Of a stretch of 56,957 bases of DNA, positions 1 through 7,771 are shown piece after piece (the first letter of the stretch is position 1; every line of letters begins with the position of its first letter). This stretch comes from Clostridia bacterium (GTDB lineage: Bacteria; Bacillota; Clostridia; Oscillospirales; CAG-272), in NCBI GenBank assembly GCA_017938885.1, contig JAGBAS010000066.1, positions 1 to 56,957 of the forward strand, given 5' to 3'. The notes under the pieces were generated by a model. It saw only the letters and a list, made by a program, of their open reading frames with translations. It did no database searches and had not been told where the DNA came from. The translations under genes were made by a program, and so were the position numbers.

Positions 1-50
1 AGCACTATAAAGCACTATCAGGAAAGGTTTTTATATGGAGGAAAGCAGAT

Positions 51-69
51 CATTTCCCTTCGGGAAATG
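51..69. repeat. short perfect hairpin
   Basis: An 8-bp inverted repeat (CATTTCCC / GGGAAATG) is separated by 3 nt. No T-run follows, so it is not a clear terminator. Bases 1-288 contain no supportable gene: they hold this hairpin, one copy of the dispersed palindromic repeat (about 83-138) and the promoter of the first gene. Confidence 0.35.
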
Positions 70-82
70 TCCATTTATCGGC

Positions 83-138
83 TACTCATCCACCGCTTCG
101 CGGTCCCCCTTCCCTCACAAGGGAAGGCTCACGAGGAA
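83..138. repeat. dispersed palindromic repeat, copy 1
   Basis: This copy has the core ACTCATCCACCGC-TTCG-CGGTCCCCCTTCC followed by AAGGGAAGGC. The same core recurs in both orientations near 15687, 15832, 19942, 20046, 22977 and 23180, always between genes. It behaves like a REP/MITE-type intergenic repeat; no function is visible. Confidence 0.7.
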
Positions 139-226
139 ACCCACCGCTAAACTCCAATTTGAAACTGAGCCGATCCTTCACCATTAATCTTCACCAAAAA
201 TTCACCACTTTCTACGCCTCACCCCC

Positions 227-255
227 TTGCATTTTTTTCGGAAATATTATATAAT
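227..255 (+). promoter_or_regulatory. sigma-A promoter for the oxidoreductase-coaE-transglycosylase operon
   Basis: TTGCAT (227-232), a 17-bp spacer and TATAAT (250-255) lie 34 bp upstream of the first ATG. The leader carries a GGAGG-type ribosome binding site. Confidence 0.7.
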
Positions 256-288
256 ATAAGCTGTATTTTTATAGGCAGGAGGCGGAAC

Positions 289-1425
289 ATGAAAAAAACG
301 CGAATCGGACTCGTTGGCATTGGCTTTATGGGCAAGACTCATTTGTGGTCGGTGCGGAATCTGCCCTTCTTCTATAAGACCGCCGATCTGGACTTTACCG
401 CCGAGGTTGTGGCGGTGTGCGCTTCCTCCCTCGCGAGAGCCGAGGTCTTTGCCGCCGAGTATGGGATCCCCCGGGCGGCGGCCTCTCCCGAGGAGCTGAT
501 CGCCGATCCCGAGATCGACGTGATCGACATATGCACCCCCAATCCCCTCCACTACCGGGTAGCTAAGGCGGCGATCCTTTCCGGGAAGTCGGTGCTGTGC
601 GAGAAGCCCTTGACCATGACCGCCGCCGAGGCCTTGGAGCTGGCGAGGCTGGCCGAGGAGCAAGGCGTGGTCTGTGGGACGGTGTTCAACAACCGCTTTC
701 TGGCTCCCATCATGCGGGCGCGACAGCTCATCGACGAGGGCAGGCTGGGGCGGATATTGTCCTTTGCGTTTACCTACAAGCATAATTCCTGCATCGACCC
801 CGACCGCCGCGTGGGGTGGAAGCAGACCGCCGAGGCGGGGGGCGGGACCTGGTACGATCTCGGCCCTCACGTATTGGATCTCTGCCACTACCTGTGCGGA
901 GAGCTCTCCTTCGTGCTGGGCAAGTCCCAGATCGCCTATCCTACCCATTTGAAGGTGGACGGTTCGGTGTGGGAGACCGACGCCGACGAGGCCTTTTACG
1001 TCATCTGCGGCACACGCGAGGGGGCTATGGGGACCGTGACCGTCTCCAAGCTGACTCAGGGGGCTAACGACGAGCTGAGCTTCTCGGTGAACGGGGAGCG
1101 CGGTTCCCTGTCCTTCTCCCTGATGGATCCCAACTATCTGGACTTCTACGATGCCACCGCCGTGGGTGCTCCCATGGGCGGGGTGCGGGGGTATACCCGC
1201 ATCGAGTGCGTGGGGCGGTATCCCTCCCCCGCCTCGGGCTTCCCCGCTATCAAGGCTCCCCAGGGCTGGCTGCGCGGGCATATCGGTTGCATGGTGAATT
1301 TTCTGTCTGCCGTGGCGAATGGAACTCCCTGCGAGCCGTCCTTTTCGGATGGAGCCTACGTGCAGATGATCCTGGAGGCCGCTTTGGAGAGTGACCGCAC
1401 CGGGCGGGAGGTGTCGCTATGCTGA
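289..1425 (+). CDS. Gfo/Idh/MocA-family NAD(P)-dependent oxidoreductase
   Basis: This cytoplasmic dehydrogenase-like protein has 378 aa, the usual length for the family. The N-terminal Rossmann fold shows a GxGxxG nucleotide-binding motif at residues 10-15. The family EKP motif, whose lysine is catalytic, is at 105-107. A C-terminal alpha/beta substrate domain includes the GGTWYDLGPHVLDL stretch. Family members oxidise or reduce sugars, inositols or related polyols; the substrate here cannot be read from sequence. A strong promoter and a ribosome binding site (GGAGG) precede the ATG. The 3' end overlaps coaE by 7 nt, so the two are translationally coupled. Confidence 0.9.
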   Translation: MKKTRIGLVGIGFMGKTHLWSVRNLPFFYKTADLDFTAEVVAVCASSLARAEVFAAEYGIPRAAASPEELIADPEIDVIDICTPNPLHYRVAKAAILSGKSVLCEKPLTMTAAEALELARLAEEQGVVCGTVFNNRFLAPIMRARQLIDEGRLGRILSFAFTYKHNSCIDPDRRVGWKQTAEAGGGTWYDLGPHVLDLCHYLCGELSFVLGKSQIAYPTHLKVDGSVWETDADEAFYVICGTREGAMGTVTVSKLTQGANDELSFSVNGERGSLSFSLMDPNYLDFYDATAVGAPMGGVRGYTRIECVGRYPSPASGFPAIKAPQGWLRGHIGCMVNFLSAVANGTPCEPSFSDGAYVQMILEAALESDRTGREVSLC

Positions 1426-2024
1426 CGATCGGACTGACCGGACCCAGCGGGGCAGGAAAGGGTGTCATGGCTTCCCTGTTCGCGGAATTCGGGGTTCCCT
1501 CCATTGATACGGACCAGGTGTACCATGATCTGCTGATCCCGCCTTCCGCTTGTCTCGGCGAGCTGGCGGGGCGGTTCGGGTCGGGTATTCTCCATCCCGA
1601 CGGGACGCTTGACCGAAAGGCTTTGGCCAACCTGGTCTTTGCAGAGGGTCATGAAAAGGATCTCGCCGATCTCAACGCTATTACCCACCGTTATATTTTG
1701 AAGCAAGTTCGTATCCTGCTGGCAGGCTATGAGAGCAAGGGCGTTCCCGCTGTGCTGGTGGATGCGCCCCAGCTCTTTGAGTCGGGGTTTGACGCCGAGT
1801 GCGGATTCATCCTGTCGGTACTGGCACCCTTTGAGGTCAGGCTTGCCCGCATTATGGCGCGGGACGGCTTGGACGAGAACCGTGCGCGGTCGCGGCTGGC
1901 AGCATCCCATGACGACGAATTCTTTAGGGAGCGGTCGGATGCCGTGATCCTGAATGGCGGCGATTTGCCTGCTTTGGAGAACGACGTGCGGCGTCTGCTT
2001 GCCTTGTGGGGGGTGCTTTCATGA
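1419..2024 (+). CDS. coaE: dephospho-CoA kinase
   Basis: CoaE phosphorylates the 3'-hydroxyl of dephospho-CoA with ATP, the last step of coenzyme A synthesis, in the cytoplasm. The 201-aa length matches the family. The N-terminal P-loop is GLTGPSGAGKG (about residues 5-15), and a DTD/V segment follows at about 29-32, typical of CoaE. The start overlaps the oxidoreductase gene by 7 nt, and the stop overlaps the next ATG by 4 nt (ATGA), so all three genes probably share one transcript. Confidence 0.88.
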   Translation: MLTIGLTGPSGAGKGVMASLFAEFGVPSIDTDQVYHDLLIPPSACLGELAGRFGSGILHPDGTLDRKALANLVFAEGHEKDLADLNAITHRYILKQVRILLAGYESKGVPAVLVDAPQLFESGFDAECGFILSVLAPFEVRLARIMARDGLDENRARSRLAASHDDEFFRERSDAVILNGGDLPALENDVRRLLALWGVLS

Positions 2025-2599
2025 AGATCGACTGGAAGAACCCGCCCCGCGCCCTGATGATCGCTCTCCTGGCGGTCATCGCCATCGGTCTGGGTTTTCT
2101 GGCGGATTTTATCATCACCTGCTTGGAAAAGAATGCCTACCCGAGAGAATACGCCGAATACGTGGAGGTCTACGCCGAGCAATACGGTGTACCCGAGGCT
2201 CTGGTCTTCGCCGTGATCCGCACCGAGAGCTCCTTTGATTCGGGGGCGGTTTCGGGTGCAGGAGCGGTGGGGCTCATGCAACTCATGCCCTCTACCTTTG
2301 AGTGGCTCACCGACGATATGCTCTTCGAGCATTTGGAGAGCGGGATGCTTTACGATCCCGAGACCAACATCAAGTACGGCACCTACTGCCTGTCCTATCT
2401 CTACGATCGCTACGGCGATTGGGAGCTGGCCCTCGCCGCCTACAACGGAGGGCTGGGCAACGTGGACGAGTGGCTGGAGAACGACCGCTATGCCGACGGC
2501 GAGGGGGGGCTGAAAAAGATCCCCTTCAAAGAGACGAGGCAGTTCGTGGCGAGGGTCACGGATGCGTGGGAAATGTATGACAGGCTATATGCCAAATAA
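2021..2599 (+). CDS. membrane-anchored lytic transglycosylase (SLT domain)
   Basis: This 192-aa protein has an N-terminal membrane anchor (about residues 11-35) and an extracytoplasmic SLT domain. The catalytic glutamate is E69 in the RTESSFD motif, followed by the GLMQLMPST motif typical of Slt70-like enzymes. Such enzymes cleave peptidoglycan between MurNAc and GlcNAc, forming 1,6-anhydro ends. An in-frame GTG lies 15 nt upstream, but the ATG at 2021 was chosen because it overlaps the coaE stop as ATGA. The same transglycosylase-after-coaE arrangement is familiar from other Firmicutes. Confidence 0.88.
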   Translation: MKIDWKNPPRALMIALLAVIAIGLGFLADFIITCLEKNAYPREYAEYVEVYAEQYGVPEALVFAVIRTESSFDSGAVSGAGAVGLMQLMPSTFEWLTDDMLFEHLESGMLYDPETNIKYGTYCLSYLYDRYGDWELALAAYNGGLGNVDEWLENDRYADGEGGLKKIPFKETRQFVARVTDAWEMYDRLYAK

Positions 2600-2605
2600 G
2601 ATAAT

Positions 2606-2678
2606 ATACAAGATATGAGATACAAGATATGACCGTATCCCGTAATCTTGTATCTCGTATCTTGTAACTTGTATCTCA
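2606..2678. repeat. inverted repeat built of GATACAAGATA units
   Basis: Two or more copies of ACAAGATA(T/C)GAGATACAAGAT face their reverse complement, ATCTTGTATCTCGTATCTTGT, across about 15 bp. The arms could form a long hairpin acting as terminator of the upstream operon. Similar units recur at 24318-24361 downstream of groEL. Confidence 0.6.
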
Positions 2679-2715
2679 ATCATTCAAAATATTCATGAAA
2701 CGAGGTTTGTTTACT

Positions 2716-4116
2716 ATGTCTGATAAGATCACTGCGACCGAGCTGGAGGCAAAGCTGGGTTACAAGAAGGCTAATTTCTACGAGAAGGCCGACGAGGCCG
2801 CCATCAAGGCCGTTTACGATTACGCCCCCGGCTACATGGCCTACCTGGACGCCGCCAAGACCGAGCGGGAGGCTGTGACCGTGACCATTGAAATGGCCGA
2901 AAAGGAGGGCTACATTCCCTACACCCTGGGCATGCCCCTGACGGTTGGCGGGAAATACTACTACAACAATCGAGGCCGCAACCTGTATCTGTTCCGTATC
3001 GGCTCCGAGCCCATTAATCAAGGTATCCGCATCGTGGCCTCCCACGTGGACGTGCCCCGTATCGACGTCAAGCAGTCCCCCCTCTACGAGGACGGCGGCA
3101 TGGCCTTCTTCAAGACCCACTACTACGGCGGTATCCGCAAGTACCAGTGGGTGACCATTCCTCTCGCCCTCCACGGCGTTGTGGTGAAGGCTGACGGCTC
3201 CGTAGTGAACGTCTGCATTGGCGAGGATCCCACCGATCCCGTGATCTACATCAACGATCTGCTCCCCCACCTGGCCAAGGATCAGTCCGCAAAGCCCCTG
3301 GGCTCTGCCATCCCCGCTGAGGGATTGAATCTTCTGATGGGCTCCCGTCCCTACCCCGGCTGTGAGGGCGGCGACGCCATCCGTCTCAACATTCTGGCTC
3401 TGCTCAACGAGAAGTACGGCATCACCGAGGAGGATTTCCTCTCCGCCGATCTCTCCGCCGTTCCCGCTGACAAGGCACGGGACGTGGGTCTGGATCGCTC
3501 TCTGATCGGCGCCTACGGTCACGACGACCGCGTGTGTGCCTATCCTTCTCTCACCGCTCTGTTCGGCACCGATGATGCTATCCATACCGCTATGGTCATC
3601 CTGGCCGACAAGGAGGAGATCGGCTCTGAGGGCAACACGGGTATGCAGACCGAGCTGCTGACCGATCTCATTGCTGAGATCACCGCCGCCCTGGGCGGTA
3701 ACTTTTCCACCGTGAAAGCCAATTCCAAGTGTCTGTCCTCCGACGTGGCGGCTTGCTTTGATCCCAACTTCGCCGAGGTCTTTGAGCGCCGCAACACCGC
3801 CCTGCTTAACTGTGGCGTAGCCATGTCCAAGTACACGGGTCACGGCGGAAAGTCGGGCACCAACGATGCTCCCGCTGAATTCGTGGCGTGGGTGCGCAGG
3901 ATCCTGGCCGATGCCGGTGTCGTCTGGCAGGCAGGCGAGCTGGGCAAGGCGGATCAGGGCGGCGGCGGTACCGTAGCCAAGTTCATTGCCAAGCACAACA
4001 TCGAAACCGTTGACCTCGGTGTGCCTGTGATCGCCATGCACGCGCCCTACGAGGTGGTCTCCAAGGCCGATCTCTATACCGCGCATCAGGCGTTTGAGGC
4101 GTTCTTTAAGGCGTAA
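2716..4116 (+). CDS. M18-family aminopeptidase
   Basis: This cytoplasmic two-metal aminopeptidase probably removes N-terminal, often acidic, residues from peptides. The 466-aa length fits the bacterial M18 branch. Diagnostic pieces are the SHVDVPRID segment (first metal ligands, His and Asp), DKEEIGSEGN (catalytic and metal-binding Glu), and the C-terminal HGGKSGTNDA and VIAMHAPYE motifs (metal His). An upstream in-frame ATG at 2695 exists. The ATG at 2716 is preferred because CGAGG at 2701-2705 is spaced correctly for it and would lie inside the longer version. The gene stands between two hairpins and is probably monocistronic. Confidence 0.88.
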   Translation: MSDKITATELEAKLGYKKANFYEKADEAAIKAVYDYAPGYMAYLDAAKTEREAVTVTIEMAEKEGYIPYTLGMPLTVGGKYYYNNRGRNLYLFRIGSEPINQGIRIVASHVDVPRIDVKQSPLYEDGGMAFFKTHYYGGIRKYQWVTIPLALHGVVVKADGSVVNVCIGEDPTDPVIYINDLLPHLAKDQSAKPLGSAIPAEGLNLLMGSRPYPGCEGGDAIRLNILALLNEKYGITEEDFLSADLSAVPADKARDVGLDRSLIGAYGHDDRVCAYPSLTALFGTDDAIHTAMVILADKEEIGSEGNTGMQTELLTDLIAEITAALGGNFSTVKANSKCLSSDVAACFDPNFAEVFERRNTALLNCGVAMSKYTGHGGKSGTNDAPAEFVAWVRRILADAGVVWQAGELGKADQGGGGTVAKFIAKHNIETVDLGVPVIAMHAPYEVVSKADLYTAHQAFEAFFKA

Positions 4117-4140
4117 GAGCGAGAGAGCAGCCTCCGGCGG

Positions 4141-4169
4141 CTCAAACCTTTTTTGGAAAAAGGTTTGAG
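4141..4169. terminator. perfect 13-bp palindrome between the aminopeptidase and prfA
   Basis: CTCAAACCTTTTT and AAAAAGGTTTGAG pair perfectly around a 3-nt loop. It lies 25 bp after the aminopeptidase stop. The following bases are not T-rich, so termination is plausible but unproven. Confidence 0.5.
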
Positions 4170-4198
4170 AATCCCAAAAACTTCAAAAGGATTCAACT

Positions 4199-5275
4199 AT
4201 GTTCGAAAAACTCATTCCCATTGCCGCCAAATACGAGGACATCGAGTTCCGTCTCTCCCTTCCCGAGACGGCGGCTGATCCCGCTGTGTACACGGCACTC
4301 ATCAAGGAATACCATAATTTAACCCCCTTGGTAGAGGCCTACCGCCTGTACAGGGGGCTGGAGAATGCCCGTGCCGAGGCTTTGGAACTGGCCTCTATGG
4401 GTGACGACCCCGAGCTGAAGGCACTGGCCGAGGACGAGGCCGAGATGCTCAAGGGCAAGCTGGCCGAGGCCGCTGACGAGCTGCAAAAGCTGCTTATCCC
4501 TAAGGATCCCGAGGACGATTGCTCGGTCATCATGGAGCTTCGCGCCGGAACGGGCGGTGAGGAGGCCGCGCTGTTCGCAGCGGATCTCTTCCGTATGTAC
4601 AGTATGTATGCCCAAAGCAACGGCTTCAAGGTCAGCGTGACCTCGGTGAATGAGACCGAGCTGGGAGGCTACCGAGAAATCACCTTCCTGGTAGAAGGCA
4701 AGGGCGCGTATTCCCGTTTCAAGTTTGAGTCGGGTGGACACCGTGTTCAACGGGTTCCCGTGACCGAATCCCAGGGACGCATCCAGACCTCGGCGGCTAC
4801 GGTTGCGGTGCTGCCCGAGGTGAGGGACGTGGAGATCGAGATCAAGGACTCTGATCTGGTTTTCGAGTCCTGCAAATCCAGCGGTGCGGGCGGTCAGCAT
4901 ATCAACAAAACCGAGTCGGCGGTGCGGCTGACACACAAGCCTACAGGTATTGTGATCGAGTGTCAGCAGGAGCGTTCGCAGTTCCAGAACAAGGACAAGG
5001 CTCTGGAAATGCTGAAGGCCAAGCTCTACCACATCAAGAAGACCGAGCAGGACGAGGCGAGAGCCTCTGCGCGTAAGTCCCAGGTGGGCTCAGGCGACCG
5101 AAGCGAAAAAATACGCACCTACAACTACCCCCAGAGCCGTGTGACCGATCACCGCATCGGGTTATCCATTTTTGACCTGGATGGGTTCATGAACGGGAAT
5201 ATTGGCTCCATGATCGAGGCTCTGACCGCCGCAGATACGGCTGAAAAGCTGAAAGAGCAGGAGGAAACCCTCTGA
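4199..5275 (+). CDS. prfA: peptide chain release factor 1
   Basis: RF1 reads UAA and UAG in the ribosomal A site and triggers peptide release. The 358-aa protein shows the stop-codon-recognition tripeptide PVT at 187-189 (RF1 type; RF2 would have SPF). The catalytic GGQ is at 231-233 inside SGAGGQHINKTES. The AAAAGG ribosome binding site is at 4184-4189. Its stop codon overlaps the start of the next gene (TGATG). In Bacillus and relatives prfA is followed by the methyltransferase gene prmC, which modifies the GGQ glutamine. Here that position is taken by a glycoside hydrolase. Confidence 0.95.
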   Translation: MFEKLIPIAAKYEDIEFRLSLPETAADPAVYTALIKEYHNLTPLVEAYRLYRGLENARAEALELASMGDDPELKALAEDEAEMLKGKLAEAADELQKLLIPKDPEDDCSVIMELRAGTGGEEAALFAADLFRMYSMYAQSNGFKVSVTSVNETELGGYREITFLVEGKGAYSRFKFESGGHRVQRVPVTESQGRIQTSAATVAVLPEVRDVEIEIKDSDLVFESCKSSGAGGQHINKTESAVRLTHKPTGIVIECQQERSQFQNKDKALEMLKAKLYHIKKTEQDEARASARKSQVGSGDRSEKIRTYNYPQSRVTDHRIGLSIFDLDGFMNGNIGSMIEALTAADTAEKLKEQEETL

Positions 5276-6573
5276 TGAAATACCGTTATTTTGATACGGA
5301 GACCGTACTGACCTTTACGGTCATGCCTCCCCTGTATCGGCCCTATTACAACGGCTGGGGCTCCAATGTCTACGCTACCTACGATCCCTTCTGTCAGGAT
5401 CCCTTCACCATCAATGCCAGCAGTACCTCGGGCTCACCCGTTATTTTGGCCTGTCATAAATTTTTCGGATTCATGAACCAGGTAGGCGGTAGCTTTTCCT
5501 ATGACGGTGCTTACCGTCTAACCGTCACCTGCCCTGCGGGACAGGGGCTTTGGGTCAACGAGGACTGCGAGCCCTTCTCCGAGTGGCTCGCCTATAACGA
5601 GGCTGTCCTGGCTACGCTTCCCCCTACGCAAAAGCCCGAAGATTTCTGGAGCGGGTTGGAATACTGTACCTGGGTGGATCAAAAGAACCGCGCCGTATCC
5701 TTGGGCTATTCTGAGGTGCAAAAGGCCATTACTTCCGATTTCGTGTATGAGTATATGCGCCGCGTGGACAAGCTGAAGCTTCCCAGGGGTAAGCTGACCA
5801 TCGATGACGGTTGGGACGTGCGCGACAAGGCTCCCGACGGTAAGCCCTGCTTTGGGAACTGGATCGTGGATCGGGAAAAATTCCCCAATATGCGCGGGCT
5901 TGTATCCGACATGAAAAACGAGGGCTTTATTCCCGGTCTTTGGTTCGCTCCCTTCACGGTCACCCCGAACTGTGAGCTGATTCGTAAGTATCCCCGGCTT
6001 TTGGGTAAGTATTTTCCCTGCGGTGCGGAGTTGGAGGAGAGCCGCAAGCTGTCCTTTCTGCTTCCCGATCCCGTTCTGGAGGACTACTACCGCAGCATAT
6101 TCGAGCCCTATATCGACATGGGCTTCAAGAAATTTAAGATGGATATGTCCTACGGCAACAAGCGGGAGATGCAGGAGCTCATGCGCTTGATGCACAAGGT
6201 CATCAAGAGCCTGGACTCCACGGTGGAGATCGAGGGACATATCGGCGATCTCTTCGCCTCACGCTACTGCGACACCGTCCGCATCAACGACGTCAATTTC
6301 AACATCCGCGATTGGCGTGCCGTCACCACCGAGCACTACAAGGTCTGTCGCTATTCCTCCCATGACAAGGTGCTGAATTTCGACCATATCGGTACCAATA
6401 CCCCCATGCCCCGCGAGGAGGATTATCTGGATCACGCGCGGATGCTCTGCCGCATGGAGGGTGGCTTCCCCTGCGTATCCCTCCTCCCAGACGTGTTTCG
6501 TGTCCATGCCGCCGACGTCCTGCGGGGGGAGCTTTTGGAATGGGAGCAGGAGAGACGCATTCGTGGCAAATGA
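5275..6573 (+). CDS. clan GH-D (GH36-like) glycoside hydrolase
   Basis: This 432-aa protein without a signal peptide looks like an alpha-galactosidase-type TIM-barrel enzyme. The barrel begins near residue 125 and shows LTIDDGWDVRD (about 175-184), GLWFAPF (221-227) and KFKMDMSYG (286-294). D290 aligns with the nucleophile of the GH36 KWDxN motif. D333 or D339 in the SRYCDTVRINDV stretch is a candidate acid/base. The substrate is unknown. The start overlaps the prfA stop by one nucleotide, so the two are translationally coupled, an odd pairing of a translation factor with a sugar hydrolase. Family identity is inferred from motifs only. Confidence 0.72.
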   Translation: MKYRYFDTETVLTFTVMPPLYRPYYNGWGSNVYATYDPFCQDPFTINASSTSGSPVILACHKFFGFMNQVGGSFSYDGAYRLTVTCPAGQGLWVNEDCEPFSEWLAYNEAVLATLPPTQKPEDFWSGLEYCTWVDQKNRAVSLGYSEVQKAITSDFVYEYMRRVDKLKLPRGKLTIDDGWDVRDKAPDGKPCFGNWIVDREKFPNMRGLVSDMKNEGFIPGLWFAPFTVTPNCELIRKYPRLLGKYFPCGAELEESRKLSFLLPDPVLEDYYRSIFEPYIDMGFKKFKMDMSYGNKREMQELMRLMHKVIKSLDSTVEIEGHIGDLFASRYCDTVRINDVNFNIRDWRAVTTEHYKVCRYSSHDKVLNFDHIGTNTPMPREEDYLDHARMLCRMEGGFPCVSLLPDVFRVHAADVLRGELLEWEQERRIRGK

Positions 6574-6624
6574 AATCTCCTTTTCTATCAACACTTTTAA
6601 AATTTCACCACATCGGAGGCTGTT

Positions 6625-7674
6625 TTGCATACCGAAATCATTCACATAACCGACCTTACCGGCTCTTCTGCTGAGATCAGTCTTGCCGCCGCCGTTATAC
6701 GCGCCGGTGGATTGGTGGTCTTCCCCACCGAGACGGTGTATGGCCTGGGGGGAAACGGTCTGGACGCCGAGGCTTCCCGAAAGATTTATGCCGCCAAGGG
6801 TCGTCCTTCGAATAACCCGCTCATCATTCATATTCACGACCCTGCCGAGGCGGATAAATACGCCTACACGGGAAATCTGTACAACCGTCTGGCGGCGGCC
6901 TTTATGCCGGGGCCTCTGACGGTCATCCTTCCCAAGCGGGAGTGCATTCCCTACGCCACCACGGGAGGACTGGATACCGTGGCGGTGCGCTGTCCCGATC
7001 ATCCCATCGCTCACGCCCTTCTCAAAGAGTGCGGTGACGTCCCCGTGGCCGCTCCCTCGGCCAATCTGTCGGGCAAGCCCTCTCCCACCGTGGCCGAGCA
7101 CGTCATTGCCGATCTGTCGGGTCGGGTGGATATCATCATCGACGGCGGAGAGAGTGACATCGGTCTGGAATCCACCATCGTGAGCATCGGCCACGATCAT
7201 GAGGGCGAATACCTGACCCTGCTCCGTCCCGGTGCCGTTACCGCCGATGCTTTGACCTGCGTCTGCGAGCGGGTGGTCATCGCCCCCGCCGTGCTGGAGC
7301 AGATGAAGGAGGGGGAGCGCCCCCTGTCCCCCGGTATGATGTACAAGCATTATGCCCCCGCCACCCCTCTGGTGCTGTTGGACGGCGCCCCCGAGGACGT
7401 ACTGGCGTTCCTGCAACGGGAGCAGGCGGAGAGGTCTTGCGCCATCCTCTGCTATCTGGAGGAGATGCCCTTTCTCAAAAACGAAAATCTTTTCCCCGTC
7501 GGAGGCAAGGACGATCTCGCCACCCAAGCCCACTGTCTCTTCTCCCTCCTGCGCGAGGCTGACAAGGCGGAGGCCTCGGTCATGTACGCCCATCTGCCCG
7601 ACAAGAGCGGGCTGGGGCTTGCGCTCTACAACCGCATGATCCGCGCCGCCGCACATACCATTCGTCGTGTTTGA
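6625..7674 (+). CDS. threonylcarbamoyladenylate synthase, Sua5/YwlC type
   Basis: The enzyme makes threonylcarbamoyl-AMP from threonine, bicarbonate and ATP for t6A modification at position 37 of ANN-decoding tRNAs. The 349-aa length indicates the two-domain Sua5 form rather than short TsaC. The N-terminal YrdC domain contains VVFPTETVYGLGG and the KGRPSNNPL substrate-binding motif. The C-terminal Sua5 domain starts near residue 215 with the SPGMMYKHYAP linker. The start is a TTG at 6625, supported by CGGAGG at 6614-6619 with 5-nt spacing; no better ATG exists. It completes the prfA neighbourhood commonly seen in Firmicutes. Confidence 0.9.
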   Translation: MHTEIIHITDLTGSSAEISLAAAVIRAGGLVVFPTETVYGLGGNGLDAEASRKIYAAKGRPSNNPLIIHIHDPAEADKYAYTGNLYNRLAAAFMPGPLTVILPKRECIPYATTGGLDTVAVRCPDHPIAHALLKECGDVPVAAPSANLSGKPSPTVAEHVIADLSGRVDIIIDGGESDIGLESTIVSIGHDHEGEYLTLLRPGAVTADALTCVCERVVIAPAVLEQMKEGERPLSPGMMYKHYAPATPLVLLDGAPEDVLAFLQREQAERSCAILCYLEEMPFLKNENLFPVGGKDDLATQAHCLFSLLREADKAEASVMYAHLPDKSGLGLALYNRMIRAAAHTIRRV

Positions 7675-7771
7675 CGCGCCGAATGGAGTGAAATTCCCGC
7701 ACGGCGGGGGTGAAATCCGCTTCGCGAAAGCCTGTTTTGAATTGAAAATAAAAGAATAGGATATAGATTAT

